Shown piece after piece: positions 41,393-49,639 of a stretch of 64,000 nt of DNA (position 1 is its first letter; each line of letters opens with the position of its first letter). This stretch comes from an uncultured Sphingomonas sp. GTDB taxonomy: Bacteria; Pseudomonadota; Alphaproteobacteria; Sphingomonadales; Sphingomonadaceae. Where the stretch lies: contig NZ_CAJYTI010000020.1 of the NCBI RefSeq assembly GCF_913777625.1, positions 186,001-250,000 of the forward strand. Direction: 5' to 3'. Below the pieces are notes generated by a model. It was not told the DNA's origin. It did not search any database and saw nothing but the letters and a program-made list of their open reading frames with translations. The position numbers were made by a program, and so were the translations under genes.

Positions 41393-42298
41393 TCAGCTAA
41401 GGTTGGCGGCGAGGAAGTCGACGAACACCCGCACCCGCGCCGGCACGTTCTGACCGCCGACGAAGACCGCGTGGATCTGCTCGATGTCGCCGGGGTTGAA
41501 CGCCTCGAGGATCGGCACGAGCGTGCCGTTCGCGATCTCCCGGGCCACGCTGAACGCGCCCACTCGCGCCACGCCGACCCCGATCGCCGCAAGCTGCCCC
41601 AGCGTCTCGCCATTGTTCGCCTCCACCCCACCGCGCACCGACAGGGCGAAGTCGTGACCGTCGCGGCGGAACGGCCACACGGGTTCGGATCGGCGGAAGC
41701 TGAAGTTCAGGCACTTATGGTCGAACAGATCCTCGGGCACCTGGGGCGTGCCGTGGCGCGCGAGATAGTCCGGGGATGCGACGATCACCCGGCGGCTTTC
41801 GCCGAGCCGGCGGGCGGTGAGGCTGCTGTCCGGCAACGGCCCGAACCGCACCGCGACATCCGCCTCGCCGCCGGCAATGTCGACCAGCGTATCGGTCAGC
41901 GCGATGTCGATCAGGATGTCCGGGTAGCGCGCCGCGAACCTGCCGAGCAGCGGCACGACGCAGAGCCGGCCATGCGACAGCGCCGCGCTGACCCGCAGCC
42001 TCCCCCGCGGGTTGCCCTGGTCGGCAATCTGCTGCTCGGCGTCGTCCAGATCGGCGAGGATCCGCCGCGCCGCCTGCAGATAGGCGCGGCCCTCGGCCGT
42101 GAGGGTGAGCGCCCGCGTCGAGCGCAGCAGCAGCCGCACGCCCAGCCGCGCCTCGATCCGGTCGACCGCACGCGCCACGGCCGAGGGGCTCATGCCCAGT
42201 TGCCGGCCCGCGGCGGAAAAGCTGCCTTGCTCGATCACTGCGGCGAACAGCGCCAGCGCATGCGCCCGGTCGCTGCTGCCGCTCAGCTTTGCGTCCAT
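41393..42298 (-). CDS. LysR-family transcriptional regulator
   Basis: 301 residues. N-terminal winged HTH (about 12-70: FAAVIEQGSFSAAGRQLGMS, PSAVARAVDRIEARLGVRLL) and a C-terminal effector-binding domain (GRLRVSAALSHGRLCVVPLL, GGVEANNGETLGQLAAIGVG). The pattern is of the CrgA/DsdC-like group seen next to transporters and oxidoreductases. It is divergent from the MFS gene with 86 bp between start codons, so it probably regulates that pump and itself. Confidence 0.9.
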   Translation of the reverse strand: MDAKLSGSSDRAHALALFAAVIEQGSFSAAGRQLGMSPSAVARAVDRIEARLGVRLLLRSTRALTLTAEGRAYLQAARRILADLDDAEQQIADQGNPRGRLRVSAALSHGRLCVVPLLGRFAARYPDILIDIALTDTLVDIAGGEADVAVRFGPLPDSSLTARRLGESRRVIVASPDYLARHGTPQVPEDLFDHKCLNFSFRRSEPVWPFRRDGHDFALSVRGGVEANNGETLGQLAAIGVGVARVGAFSVAREIANGTLVPILEAFNPGDIEQIHAVFVGGQNVPARVRVFVDFLAANLS

Positions 42299-42384
42299 CG
42301 CACAAATCCTTCGCGTTTCCGCCTGCTACTCTCTCGCACACGCGCCGTCCATCTGTGCTCCGAACAAGCAACGGGAAGGTGACC

Positions 42385-43650
42385 ATGGACGTTCGGCAAG
42401 TGCAAGCATCGGGGGGCCACGTGCTCCCGCGCCCCGGGGAGGCCCGAGTGGCGGCCGCGCGGAGAACGAACCGGCTCGGCCTGCTGGCCCTCGCCGTGGG
42501 CGCGTTCGGCATCGGCGTGACCGAATTCGCGCCGATGGGGCTGCTGCCCGTCATCGCCCGCGATCTGCAGGTCTCGATCCCCGCGGCGGGGCTGTTGATC
42601 AGCGCCTATGCGCTGGGCGTGATGCTCGGCGCGCCGCTGATGACGCTGACCACCGGCCGGGTGCCGCGGCGGATGCTGCTGATCGGCCTGGCCGGGATCT
42701 TCACCGCGGGCAACCTGCTGGCGGCGGTGTCCGGCAGCTACGCGATGCTGCTCGTCGCGCGCGTGCTCACCTCGTTCAACCACGGCGCCTTTTTCGGGGT
42801 CGGCTCGGTGGTCGCGGCCGGGCTGGTGGCCCCAGAGCGCCGGGCCAGCGCCGTCGCCGCGATGTTCATGGGGCTGACCATCGCCAATGTCGTGGGCGTG
42901 CCGCTCGCCACCTGGGCGGGCGAGCATCTCGGCTGGCGCGCCTCCTTCTGGGGCATCGCCGGCCTGGGCGTGCTGACGATGGTGGCGCTGCGCGCGACCC
43001 TGCCTGCCCTCCCCGCACCCAGGGGCGGCGACGTGCTTGCAGAGCTCCGGGTGCTCACCCGCAAGCAGGTGCTGGGCGCGCTGGCGCTGACCGTGATCGG
43101 ATCGAGCGCGATGTTTACCGTGTTCACCTACATCACGCCGATCCTGCGCGATGCGACCCATGCCTCGCTGGGGTTCATCACCGCGATGCTGGTGCTCTAT
43201 GGGCTCGGGCTCACCGCAGGCAACTGGCTGGGTGGCCGCTTCGCCGACCGGTCGGTCGACCGTACCTTGCTGATCACGCTGGCGGCGCTCTCGGCGATCC
43301 TGGTGGCCTTTGCCCTGTCGATGGCGCAGGCAGGTCCGAGCGCGGTACTGATCTTCCTGTGGGGAGTCGCAAGCTTCGCGCTGGTGCCGCCGCTGCAGGT
43401 GCGGGTGATGACGGCGGCGGCGGACGCGCCCAACCTCGCCTCGGCGGTCAATATCGGCGCGTTCAATCTCGGCAATGCGTTCGGCGCGGCACTGGGCGGC
43501 GGCGTGATCGCCGCCGGGCTCGGCTATCCGGCGGTGGCACTCGCAGGCGCGGCGACGTCGCTGATCGGACTGGTGGCGCTATCGGCGACCAGCGGCCGCA
43601 AGGCACAGCGCGCGCCTGGGTGGAGCGACCCGCACCGCGCCCGCTCCTAG
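42385..43650 (+). CDS. MFS drug/metabolite efflux transporter (AraJ/CmlA-like, DHA1)
   Basis: 421 residues from ATG 42385 (GGGAAGG upstream). Twelve membrane helices begin after a short basic N-terminus (LGLLALAVGAFGIGVTEFAP). MGLLPVIARDLQVSIPAAGL and the motif-A region before VPRRMLLIGLAG are typical of the DHA1 AraJ/purine-ribonucleoside efflux group (PbuE, NepI, CmlA). It should export a small molecule with proton antiport. Divergent LysR regulator next door. Substrate unknown. Confidence 0.87.
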   Translation: MDVRQVQASGGHVLPRPGEARVAAARRTNRLGLLALAVGAFGIGVTEFAPMGLLPVIARDLQVSIPAAGLLISAYALGVMLGAPLMTLTTGRVPRRMLLIGLAGIFTAGNLLAAVSGSYAMLLVARVLTSFNHGAFFGVGSVVAAGLVAPERRASAVAAMFMGLTIANVVGVPLATWAGEHLGWRASFWGIAGLGVLTMVALRATLPALPAPRGGDVLAELRVLTRKQVLGALALTVIGSSAMFTVFTYITPILRDATHASLGFITAMLVLYGLGLTAGNWLGGRFADRSVDRTLLITLAALSAILVAFALSMAQAGPSAVLIFLWGVASFALVPPLQVRVMTAAADAPNLASAVNIGAFNLGNAFGAALGGGVIAAGLGYPAVALAGAATSLIGLVALSATSGRKAQRAPGWSDPHRARS

Positions 43651-43691
43651 CCCCTCGCTTTGCACCGCGCCGGTCCGCCCAGCCCGGCGCG

Positions 43692-44378
43692 CTACTTCCA
43701 TCCGGCGGCGCGGGCTCTGGCCTCGGCTGCAGCGTCGAGCGGGTCGCCCGCCATCAGTTCCTGCGCCGCCGCCATCAACGCGGCATCGGCCGAGCCCGCC
43801 TGCGCATAGCCGCGTGCTGATACCCGGCTGCCGCCCATCGTCTGCCGCAGCGCCCAGCCCTTCGCCTCATGGCAGGCAATGCCGTCCGCCGGCTGCGATC
43901 GGAAGACCCGGCAATAGCGGCCCTCGCGATCGCGGAAGCTCACCACCAATTGCACGTCCCCCGCATTGGCTGCGAGCTGTCGGTCGAGCGCGCCAGCCAG
44001 CGATCCGGCGGCATACAGATGGCCGTCGCGGGTTCGCACGACACCCTGCTCCGGCAGTCCCTTGCCGAGCAAAAGCCCAAGCACCAGCGCCGCCGCGACC
44101 GCCCCGCTCCACGGCGCCCAGGCCGGCACGCGGGCGGTGCGACGACGTGCCGGCAGGTCGACGACATTCGTCCGGATCAGGGCTGCCAGCCGATCGGGCA
44201 CCGGCTCCTGCGCCACCGCCGCGAAATGGCCGTCGAGCCTGGCCCGCAACGCCCGGTGCCGCGCGACTTCCGCGCCCAGTGCCGGATCGGCGGCAATCGC
44301 CTGCTCGACGCGCTTGGCGTCGAGGGGCCCCAGCTCGCCATCGGCATAGGCCATCAGCAGTTCGGGATCGATGCTCAC
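43692..44378 (-). CDS. Anti-sigma factor (membrane-anchored)
   Basis: 228 residues. The N-terminus (MSIDPELLMAYADGELGPLD) has the anti-sigma pattern of ChrR/RskA-like proteins but lacks the HxxxCxxC zinc site. One membrane helix (about 90-108) is followed by a periplasmic domain (VQLVVSFRDREGRYCRVFRS). Its start ATG overlaps the stop of the ECF sigma gene, the standard co-transcribed pair. It should hold the sigma factor inactive until an envelope signal. Confidence 0.83.
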   Translation of the reverse strand: MSIDPELLMAYADGELGPLDAKRVEQAIAADPALGAEVARHRALRARLDGHFAAVAQEPVPDRLAALIRTNVVDLPARRRTARVPAWAPWSGAVAAALVLGLLLGKGLPEQGVVRTRDGHLYAAGSLAGALDRQLAANAGDVQLVVSFRDREGRYCRVFRSQPADGIACHEAKGWALRQTMGGSRVSARGYAQAGSADAALMAAAQELMAGDPLDAAAEARARAAGWK

Positions 44379-44860
44379 AGGTCTTCTCCCAACCGCGCCA
44401 TCAGCGCCTGCCGCCCCCGCACCAGCCGCGAGGTGAGCGTCCCCATCGGCACGTCGAGCACCTCGGCCGCCTCCTTATAGGCCAGCCCCTCGATCAGCAC
44501 GAGCGCCACGGCCTCGCGCTGCTCCTCGGGGAGCGCGTGCAGCGCGGCATCGACCTCGCCCAGCGCGACCCGCGCCTCGGCACCGCCGTCCGCGCCGATA
44601 TCGGCGCCTGCCTCGGCATCGACGAAGGTCTGCCCGGCCCGCTGCCGGCTCCGCGCCATGTCGATCCAGCTGTTGCGCATGATCCGATACATCCAACTGT
44701 CCATCCGGGTGCCGGGCTGCCACGACGCCCTGCCGAGCAACGCCTTTTCGACCGCCACCTGGCAGAGATCGTCGGCATCGGCCGGGTTGCGGGCGAGCGC
44801 ACGCGCGAACCGTCGCAGCCGAGGCAGCAATGCAAGCAGATCGTCCTCGAAAGCCGCCAA
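44375..44860 (-). CDS. ECF-family RNA polymerase sigma factor
   Basis: 161 residues from TTG 44860 (AGGGA about 9 nt upstream); no ATG is available in frame near this point. Sigma-2 region: LLALLPRLRRFARALARNPA, DADDLCQVAVEKALLGRAS and YRIMRNSWIDMARSR. Sigma-4 region: LPEEQREAVALVLIEGLAYK, EAAEVLDVPMGTLTSRLVRG. It directs polymerase to a small set of promoters and is paired with the anti-sigma downstream. A 12-bp inverted repeat lies just upstream between it and the protease gene, suggesting shared control. Confidence 0.87.
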   Translation of the reverse strand: MAAFEDDLLALLPRLRRFARALARNPADADDLCQVAVEKALLGRASWQPGTRMDSWMYRIMRNSWIDMARSRQRAGQTFVDAEAGADIGADGGAEARVALGEVDAALHALPEEQREAVALVLIEGLAYKEAAEVLDVPMGTLTSRLVRGRQALMARLGEDL

Positions 44861-44878
44861 CCTGATGGTCCCTTGTTC

Positions 44879-44914
44879 GTGGATGAAACGGGTGGCTTGC
44901 GCCGTTTCATCCAC
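44879..44914. promoter_or_regulatory. 12-bp inverted repeat between ECF sigma and protease genes
   Basis: Arms GTGGATGAAACG (44879-44890) and CGTTTCATCCAC (44903-44914) are perfectly complementary with 12 nt between them. Each strand therefore carries the same ATGAAACG element pointing toward one of the divergent genes. This would suit a bidirectional ECF promoter or an operator. It could also form a hairpin in either 5' leader. Confidence 0.5.
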
Positions 44915-44947
44915 AGCTTCTAAATTTTGTGCAAGGAAGATCCGGTG

Positions 44948-46183
44948 ATGCGACGGCAATGGCACTCGATCGGGCTCGTTCCGCTCCTCGCGGCGATGCC
45001 GGCGCACGCCCAGCTGGTGCCGGTCATTCCCCACCTTCCTGCGCCGCTGACGCCCGAGCGGGTGCTCGGCCGGCTCGATCAAGCGCTGGAGACGGCCGCC
45101 GACGGTGTCGCCCAGCGGCTGGAGGCGATCCGGCGCAGCGCTGCCGCCCAGCTGGTGCGCGCATACCCCGACCGGATCGCGCTGGATCCGGACGGTTTCC
45201 CGGCTCGCGCGGGCGAAGTCGTCATCGACGATCCGGACGACGCGCTGGCTACGCGCCTGCAGACCAAGGGCTATGCCGTGCTCGCCCGCGAGGACGTGCT
45301 GGGGGTGCGCTATGTTCGCCTCACCGTACCGCATGGTCGCTCGCTGACCCAGGCGATCCGCGAGCTCCGGAAGCTGGGCGCGACCGGGGTGACCGCGGAT
45401 CAGCTCCACGCGACGAGCGGCAGCGTGCCCGCCGCGCCGGCACCGCCGGCGGCGGGAAGCGGCACGCTGCTGGGCGTGGTCGATGGCGGCGTTGCGGGCG
45501 CGACGCTCCGCGCCGGGTTCGCCAGCGGCGCCCCGCACGACAGCGACCATGCCACGGCCGTCGCCTCGCTGATCAGCGGCGCGGGTGCCGTGCGCGGCGG
45601 CCTGCCCGGCGCGCGGATCGCCTCGGCCGATGTCTATGGCAGCGATCCCGCCGGCGGAAACGCAACGGCCATCGCCCGCGCGATCGGCTGGATGGTGGAG
45701 AACCGGGTAAGCGTGGTGACGATCAGCCTGGTTGGGCCCGCCAATCCGGTGCTCGGCAAGGTGATCGCGGCGGCGCAGGCACGCGGCACCGCGATCGTCG
45801 CGGCGGTGGGCAATAACGGGCCCGCCGCGCCGCCCGCCTATCCCGCCTCCTATCCTGGCGTCATCGCCGTCACCGGCGTTGACGCGCGGGGCCGGGTGCT
45901 GATCGAGGCCGGACGCGCCAGCCACCTCGATTATGCCGCCCCCGGCGCCGACATGCTGGCGATGGCGGCGACCGGGCGGACGATGCGGGTGCGCGGCACC
46001 TCCTTCGCTGCCCCGCTGGTGGCCGCCACGCTCGCGCGCTTCTATCCGGCGGCCAGCCCGGGTCAGCTGCCGGCGGCGATCGCCAGGGTGGACGCGGGCG
46101 CGCGCGATGCCGGCGCGCGCGGACCGGACCCGGTATTCGGTCGCGGAATCGTCTGCGAACCCTGCCGCACGCCAGCGCAATAG
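44948..46183 (+). CDS. Secreted subtilisin-like serine protease (S8 family)
   Basis: 411 residues from ATG 44948 (AAGGAAGA 7 nt upstream). Signal peptide MRRQWHSIGLVPLLAAMPAHA. A propeptide-like part (about 22-170) precedes the catalytic domain: Asp in LLGVVDGGVAG, His in SDHATAVASLISG, Asn in AIVAAVGNNGPAAPP and Ser in RVRGTSFAAPLVAA. The order D-H-S confirms S8. No C-terminal anchor. It is divergent from the ECF sigma/anti-sigma pair, so it may be their target, or may itself process the anti-sigma. Confidence 0.88.
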   Translation: MRRQWHSIGLVPLLAAMPAHAQLVPVIPHLPAPLTPERVLGRLDQALETAADGVAQRLEAIRRSAAAQLVRAYPDRIALDPDGFPARAGEVVIDDPDDALATRLQTKGYAVLAREDVLGVRYVRLTVPHGRSLTQAIRELRKLGATGVTADQLHATSGSVPAAPAPPAAGSGTLLGVVDGGVAGATLRAGFASGAPHDSDHATAVASLISGAGAVRGGLPGARIASADVYGSDPAGGNATAIARAIGWMVENRVSVVTISLVGPANPVLGKVIAAAQARGTAIVAAVGNNGPAAPPAYPASYPGVIAVTGVDARGRVLIEAGRASHLDYAAPGADMLAMAATGRTMRVRGTSFAAPLVAATLARFYPAASPGQLPAAIARVDAGARDAGARGPDPVFGRGIVCEPCRTPAQ

Positions 46184-46253
46184 ATTGATCGCAAAAGACA
46201 AATTCCCGCCTCGAATTTTTTTCGTCGGGTCGGGATTAAACCGCGGCCGGGCC

Positions 46254-46291
46254 CCGTTCTCCCAATGTCAGTAGCTCTTTTGGGAGAACGG
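46254..46291 (+). promoter_or_regulatory. Leader hairpin enclosing the ribosome-binding site
   Basis: CCGTTCTCCCAA (46254-46265) and TTGGGAGAACGG (46280-46291) form a perfect 12-bp stem with a 14-nt loop. The right arm contains the GGGAG ribosome site, and ATG 46294 follows 2 nt later. When folded, translation of the next gene should be blocked; a thermosensor, riboregulator or protein-binding switch is possible. Confidence 0.6.
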
Positions 46292-46293
46292 AA

Positions 46294-47196
46294 ATGATCA
46301 AGATCCTTGGTGCCAGCGCGCTTCTCGCCATCGCCGTCGCATCGCCCGCCTCGGCACAGATTCTCGGCGGCCGCGGCGCGCTCGGCGGAAGCCTGGGCGG
46401 CACGCTCGGTGGCTTCGGCGCGCCGATGGGCGGCCCGGGCATGCTCGGCAGCACGATCGATCGCTCGTCGCGCGACCTGCCGATCGCCGGGGACGCGACC
46501 GGCAGCGTGCGCGGCTCGACCCGCACCGAGCGCAGCGTCGATACCCGCAAGGGCCATGTCAAAGCCTCGAACGACAGCAGTCTGGACTCGACGGTCGCGA
46601 ACAGCGCCCGCCTCGGCAATCGCGCCATCGGCGGCACCGCATCCGGCAATGCCAGCGGCAACGGCAGCGCCGAGGCCCAGTTGATCGGCACCGACGCGGT
46701 GCGCGGCGCGGCCGACAGTGCGGTGGACAGCACCCGCAGCACCGCCTCGGCCGTGCGCGGAAACGCGAGCGCGACGGCAACCCGCCTGGGCGAGACGACG
46801 CGCGGCGCCGTCGGCAGCGCACGGACGGGTGCGGAGACGGCGCTGGGCCGCGTCCGGAGCGCGGCACCCAGCCCCGCCGACGTCGCCGCCACCGCGACGC
46901 ACGCCGCCAACGGCGCCGCCGGGGCCGGCACCGGCACCCTGGCACTTGCCGGCTCTGCGGCGGCGAGCGGCACCGGCGCCGTCCCGGTTTCGCCCGGCAT
47001 GGTCGTTACCGACGCCAAGGGCCGGCTGATCGGCACCGTGCAGTCGGTGCGGACGTCGGGCACCGGGGCGGTCCAGCAGGTCCTTGTCCGCGTCAAGGAC
47101 AAGACCGCGACGCTGCCCGCCGCGAACTTCACGGGATCGGGCGACGCGCTGGTCTCCGCCATGGGCCGCGGCGAGGTTCGCAAGACCGCCGACTGA
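46294..47196 (+). CDS. Secreted Gly/Ala/Ser-rich protein with C-terminal PRC-barrel-like segment
   Basis: 300 residues. Signal peptide MIKILGASALLAIAVASPASA, then a Gly-rich stretch (ILGGRGALGGSLGGTLGGFG), a long low-complexity Ala/Thr/Ser/Asn region with helical character (about 60-220), and a compact C-terminal part (GMVVTDAKGRLIGTVQSVRT, QVLVRVKDKTATLPAANF) that looks like a PRC-barrel/ornament strand set. Envelope location likely; function unknown. Translation start is controlled by the leader hairpin described at 46254-46291. Confidence 0.68.
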   Translation: MIKILGASALLAIAVASPASAQILGGRGALGGSLGGTLGGFGAPMGGPGMLGSTIDRSSRDLPIAGDATGSVRGSTRTERSVDTRKGHVKASNDSSLDSTVANSARLGNRAIGGTASGNASGNGSAEAQLIGTDAVRGAADSAVDSTRSTASAVRGNASATATRLGETTRGAVGSARTGAETALGRVRSAAPSPADVAATATHAANGAAGAGTGTLALAGSAAASGTGAVPVSPGMVVTDAKGRLIGTVQSVRTSGTGAVQQVLVRVKDKTATLPAANFTGSGDALVSAMGRGEVRKTAD

Positions 47197-47217
47197 CCGC
47201 GAACCCGGACAACAAGC

Positions 47218-47244
47218 GGCGCACGCGATCCCGTCGCGTGCGCC
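47218..47244. terminator. Hairpin between convergent genes
   Basis: Stem GGCGCACGCGA (47218-47228) / TCGCGTGCGCC (47234-47244) with a 5-nt loop, between the secreted-protein gene and hcp. The U-tract is poor on both sides; it may stop transcription in both directions with Rho help. Confidence 0.5.
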
Positions 47245-47272
47245 GTTGGCGTTTGCCGACCCTGGTGCGAAC

Positions 47273-48913
47273 TCAGGCGGCCTGGAGCATCTGCTGCAGG
47301 TCGGCCTGGGCGTCGCCGGTCGGGCGGATGTCGAACGTGTCGACGAGGATGGCGAGCACCTCGGGCGTCAGGAACTGCGGCAGCGTCGGGCCGAGATAGA
47401 TGCGGCGCAGGCCCAGGTGCAGCATCGTCAGCAGCACCGCGGTCGCCTTCTGCTCGAACCAGCTGATCGCATAATGGAGCGGCAGGTCGTTGACGCCGAC
47501 GCCCAGCGCCTCCGCCACCGCCGTTGCGATGCGGATCGCCGAATAGGCATCGTTGCACTGGCCGATATCGAGCACGCGCGGCACGCCGTTGATGCTGCCG
47601 AGCTCCTCGCGGTTGAAGCGGAACTTGCCGCAGCCGAGCGTCAGCACCAGGCTGTCCTGCGGCGTCGCCATCGCCAGGTCGTGGAAATAGTTGCGGCCCG
47701 GGCGCGCGCCGTCGCAGCCACCGACCAGGAACAGATTGGTCACCTCGCCCTTGCCGATCATGCCGAGCAGCGTGTCGGCAACGCCCATCACGGTGTTGCG
47801 GGCGAAGCCGATGGTGATGGTCTGCGCCGGCGCATCTTCGGCGAAGCCCGGTTGCGCCTGGGCGCAGGCGATGGCGGGCGCGAAATCATGGTCGGCCAGA
47901 TGCGGCAGCCCGTTCCAGCCCACCGGCCCGGCGGTGAAGATGCGGCCCGCATAGCCCTTGAGGTTCGGGTTGATCAGGCAGTTGGAGGTCATCACGATCG
48001 CCCCGGGAAAGGCATCGAAGTCCTTCTGCTGGTCCTGCCAGGCGCCGCCGTAATTGCCGGCGAGATGCGGGAACTTCTTGAGGCCCGGATAGGCATTGGC
48101 CGGCAGCAGCTCGCCATGGGTATAGACCAGCACGCCGGTGCCTTCGCTCTGCTGGAGGATCGCCTCGAGATCGCCCATGTCGTGGCCGGAGACGAGCAGG
48201 CACTTGCCCGCGCGCGGCGTCATCCGCACCGCGGTCGGCTCGGGATGGCCGAAGCGCCCGGTATTGGCCGCGTCGAGCAGTTCCATCACCTTCAGGTTGA
48301 GCGCACCGATCGCCAGCGCATGGGCGAGCAGCGCGTCGACGTCCACCGGATCGGTGGCGAGGAAGGCGGCGATGCGGTGGAACTCGGCGCTGACCGCCTT
48401 GTCCTTGAAACCGAGCACCCGGGCATGCTCGCCATACGCGGCGGTGCCCTTCAGTCCGTAGAGGATCAGGTTCCGCAACCCGACGATGCTCGGCCCGTCG
48501 CGATCGAGGAAGCGCTGGATCGCCGCGAACGGCGCCGCCGCGGCGAGCTCGGACGGCGTGGTGCCGGGGTTCCAGCCGGCCGGCTCGGCAAGCGCCGAGA
48601 CATCCGCGCCGGCGGCCTCCGCGAGCAGCCGCGCCCGCTCCCGCATCGCGAGCGCTTGCGCGATCAGCGGCACGAAACGCGTGTCGTCGAAATTGACGTT
48701 GGTCAGGGTGGTGAACCAGGCGTGCGGCGTGAAGGCATCCACCGCTTCGTCCCGCGCGCCCTTGGCCGCAGCACGGTCGGCATAGACCGAGACGCCCTGC
48801 AGCACCCGCAGCAGCACGTCCTGCAGATCGGCGACCTGCGCGGTCTTGCCGCAGGATCCCAACTTGGCGGCGCAACCGCCCTTGTTCGATTGTTCGCACT
48901 GGACGCAGTACAT
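47273..48913 (-). CDS. hcp: Hydroxylamine reductase / hybrid cluster protein Hcp
   Basis: 546 residues from ATG 48913. The N-terminus MYCVQCEQSNKGGCAAKLGS carries the Cys cluster for the [4Fe-4S]/[2Fe-2S] centre; further Cys residues for the hybrid cluster lie in the C-terminal two thirds (NCLINPN, VGGCDGARPG, LTLGCGKFRFN, DIGQCNDAYSA). Hcp reduces NO or hydroxylamine and protects from nitrosative stress. The NADH partner Hcr is not adjacent. The gene faces nsrR across a region with an NsrR-like repeat and an FNR-like box, matching the usual NO-responsive control. Confidence 0.93.
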   Translation of the reverse strand: MYCVQCEQSNKGGCAAKLGSCGKTAQVADLQDVLLRVLQGVSVYADRAAAKGARDEAVDAFTPHAWFTTLTNVNFDDTRFVPLIAQALAMRERARLLAEAAGADVSALAEPAGWNPGTTPSELAAAAPFAAIQRFLDRDGPSIVGLRNLILYGLKGTAAYGEHARVLGFKDKAVSAEFHRIAAFLATDPVDVDALLAHALAIGALNLKVMELLDAANTGRFGHPEPTAVRMTPRAGKCLLVSGHDMGDLEAILQQSEGTGVLVYTHGELLPANAYPGLKKFPHLAGNYGGAWQDQQKDFDAFPGAIVMTSNCLINPNLKGYAGRIFTAGPVGWNGLPHLADHDFAPAIACAQAQPGFAEDAPAQTITIGFARNTVMGVADTLLGMIGKGEVTNLFLVGGCDGARPGRNYFHDLAMATPQDSLVLTLGCGKFRFNREELGSINGVPRVLDIGQCNDAYSAIRIATAVAEALGVGVNDLPLHYAISWFEQKATAVLLTMLHLGLRRIYLGPTLPQFLTPEVLAILVDTFDIRPTGDAQADLQQMLQAA

Positions 48914-48929
48914 CGCCGGTCTCCACGTA

Positions 48930-48952
48930 AAGCTGAATTGCACATTCCGCTT
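48930..48952. promoter_or_regulatory. NsrR-like inverted repeat upstream of hcp
   Basis: Arms AAGCTGAAT (48930-48938) and ATTCCGCTT (48944-48952), 8 of 9 paired, spaced by 5 nt. Length and AAG...CTT ends recall known NsrR operators. It lies 17 bp from the hcp start codon. Confidence 0.5.
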
Positions 48953-48974
48953 ATGAGGCCGGCGATCGCGCCAC

Positions 48975-48990
48975 TTTGACGAACGTCAAA
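48975..48990. promoter_or_regulatory. FNR/DNR-like box between hcp and nsrR
   Basis: TTTGACGAACGTCAAA is a perfect palindrome containing TTGAC-N4-GTCAA, close to the TTGAT-N4-ATCAA of FNR/Anr/Dnr regulators. It lies 62 bp upstream of the hcp start and would allow activation under low oxygen or NO. A Crp/Fnr-type gene is encoded at 49640-50437. Confidence 0.6.
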
Positions 48991-49045
48991 CCTACGTGTT
49001 TTCCCCCACTGCGCGTGCATGCCTGGCCAAGTAGGAAGGTCCGGC

Positions 49046-49492
49046 ATGCATCTGACCCGCCATTCCGATTATGCGCTGCGCTTGCTGATCCATCTCGGCA
49101 GCATCGGGTCCGGGCGCGTCTCCATTGCCGCGGTGGCGGAGGCGCAGGCCATTTCCGCCACCCATTTGATGAAGATCGCCAACACGCTTGCCCATGCCGG
49201 CTTCATCCAGGCGATACGCGGGCGTGGCGGCGGGATCCGGCTCGCGCGCGATCCCGCGGAGATCAATCTCGGCGCCGTGCTGGACGTGACCGAACCGCGC
49301 TGCCCGATGGTGGATTGCACCGGCTGCCGGCTGGCGCGCCGCTGTACCCTGCCGGGCGTGCTCGACGAAGCGCGCCGCGCCTTCATGGACGTGATCGGCC
49401 GCTACACGCTGGCGGACGTGCTGCGCCGGCCCGGCGGCCCGCCGGGCGCCGCCCCCGTCCTGGCGGCATTGTCCGCAGACGCGGCGCGCTAA
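49046..49492 (+). CDS. nsrR: Rrf2-family NO-responsive regulator (NsrR-like)
   Basis: 148 residues from ATG 49046 (AGGAAGG 7-8 nt upstream). It opens MHLTRHSDYALRLLIHLGSI, the standard Rrf2 winged-helix start, with recognition helix AQAISATHLMKIANTLAHAG. The iron-sulfur Cys cluster CPMVDCTGCRLARRC (about 90-104) supports NsrR over IscR; NO nitrosylates the cluster and lifts repression. Divergent from hcp, the classical NsrR target, with 132 bp between start codons. Confidence 0.86.
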   Translation: MHLTRHSDYALRLLIHLGSIGSGRVSIAAVAEAQAISATHLMKIANTLAHAGFIQAIRGRGGGIRLARDPAEINLGAVLDVTEPRCPMVDCTGCRLARRCTLPGVLDEARRAFMDVIGRYTLADVLRRPGGPPGAAPVLAALSADAAR

Positions 49493-49548
49493 GGCCGAAC
49501 GCGGCGAGCGACCGCCGCACCCGGTGCGACGACCGCCGATGGCCGCGA

Positions 49549-49617
49549 TCAGAACTTCGTGCCCATGAACGATACCCGGCGCTGGTCCAGCAGGTTCACC
49601 ACCTGCCCGGCTGCTCC
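49549..49617 (-). pseudogene. Possible relic of an outer-membrane barrel protein C-terminus
   Basis: On the minus strand a short frame reads AAGQVVNLLDQRRVSFMGTKF and stops. This looks like the last strand of a TonB receptor or porin (alternating pattern, final Phe). Nothing upstream continues it: the Crp/Fnr gene ends 22 bp away. It may be a remnant of a deleted receptor. It is short, so chance is possible. Confidence 0.25.
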
Positions 49618-49639
49618 GCTTCGACGTGCGCCGTTTCGA

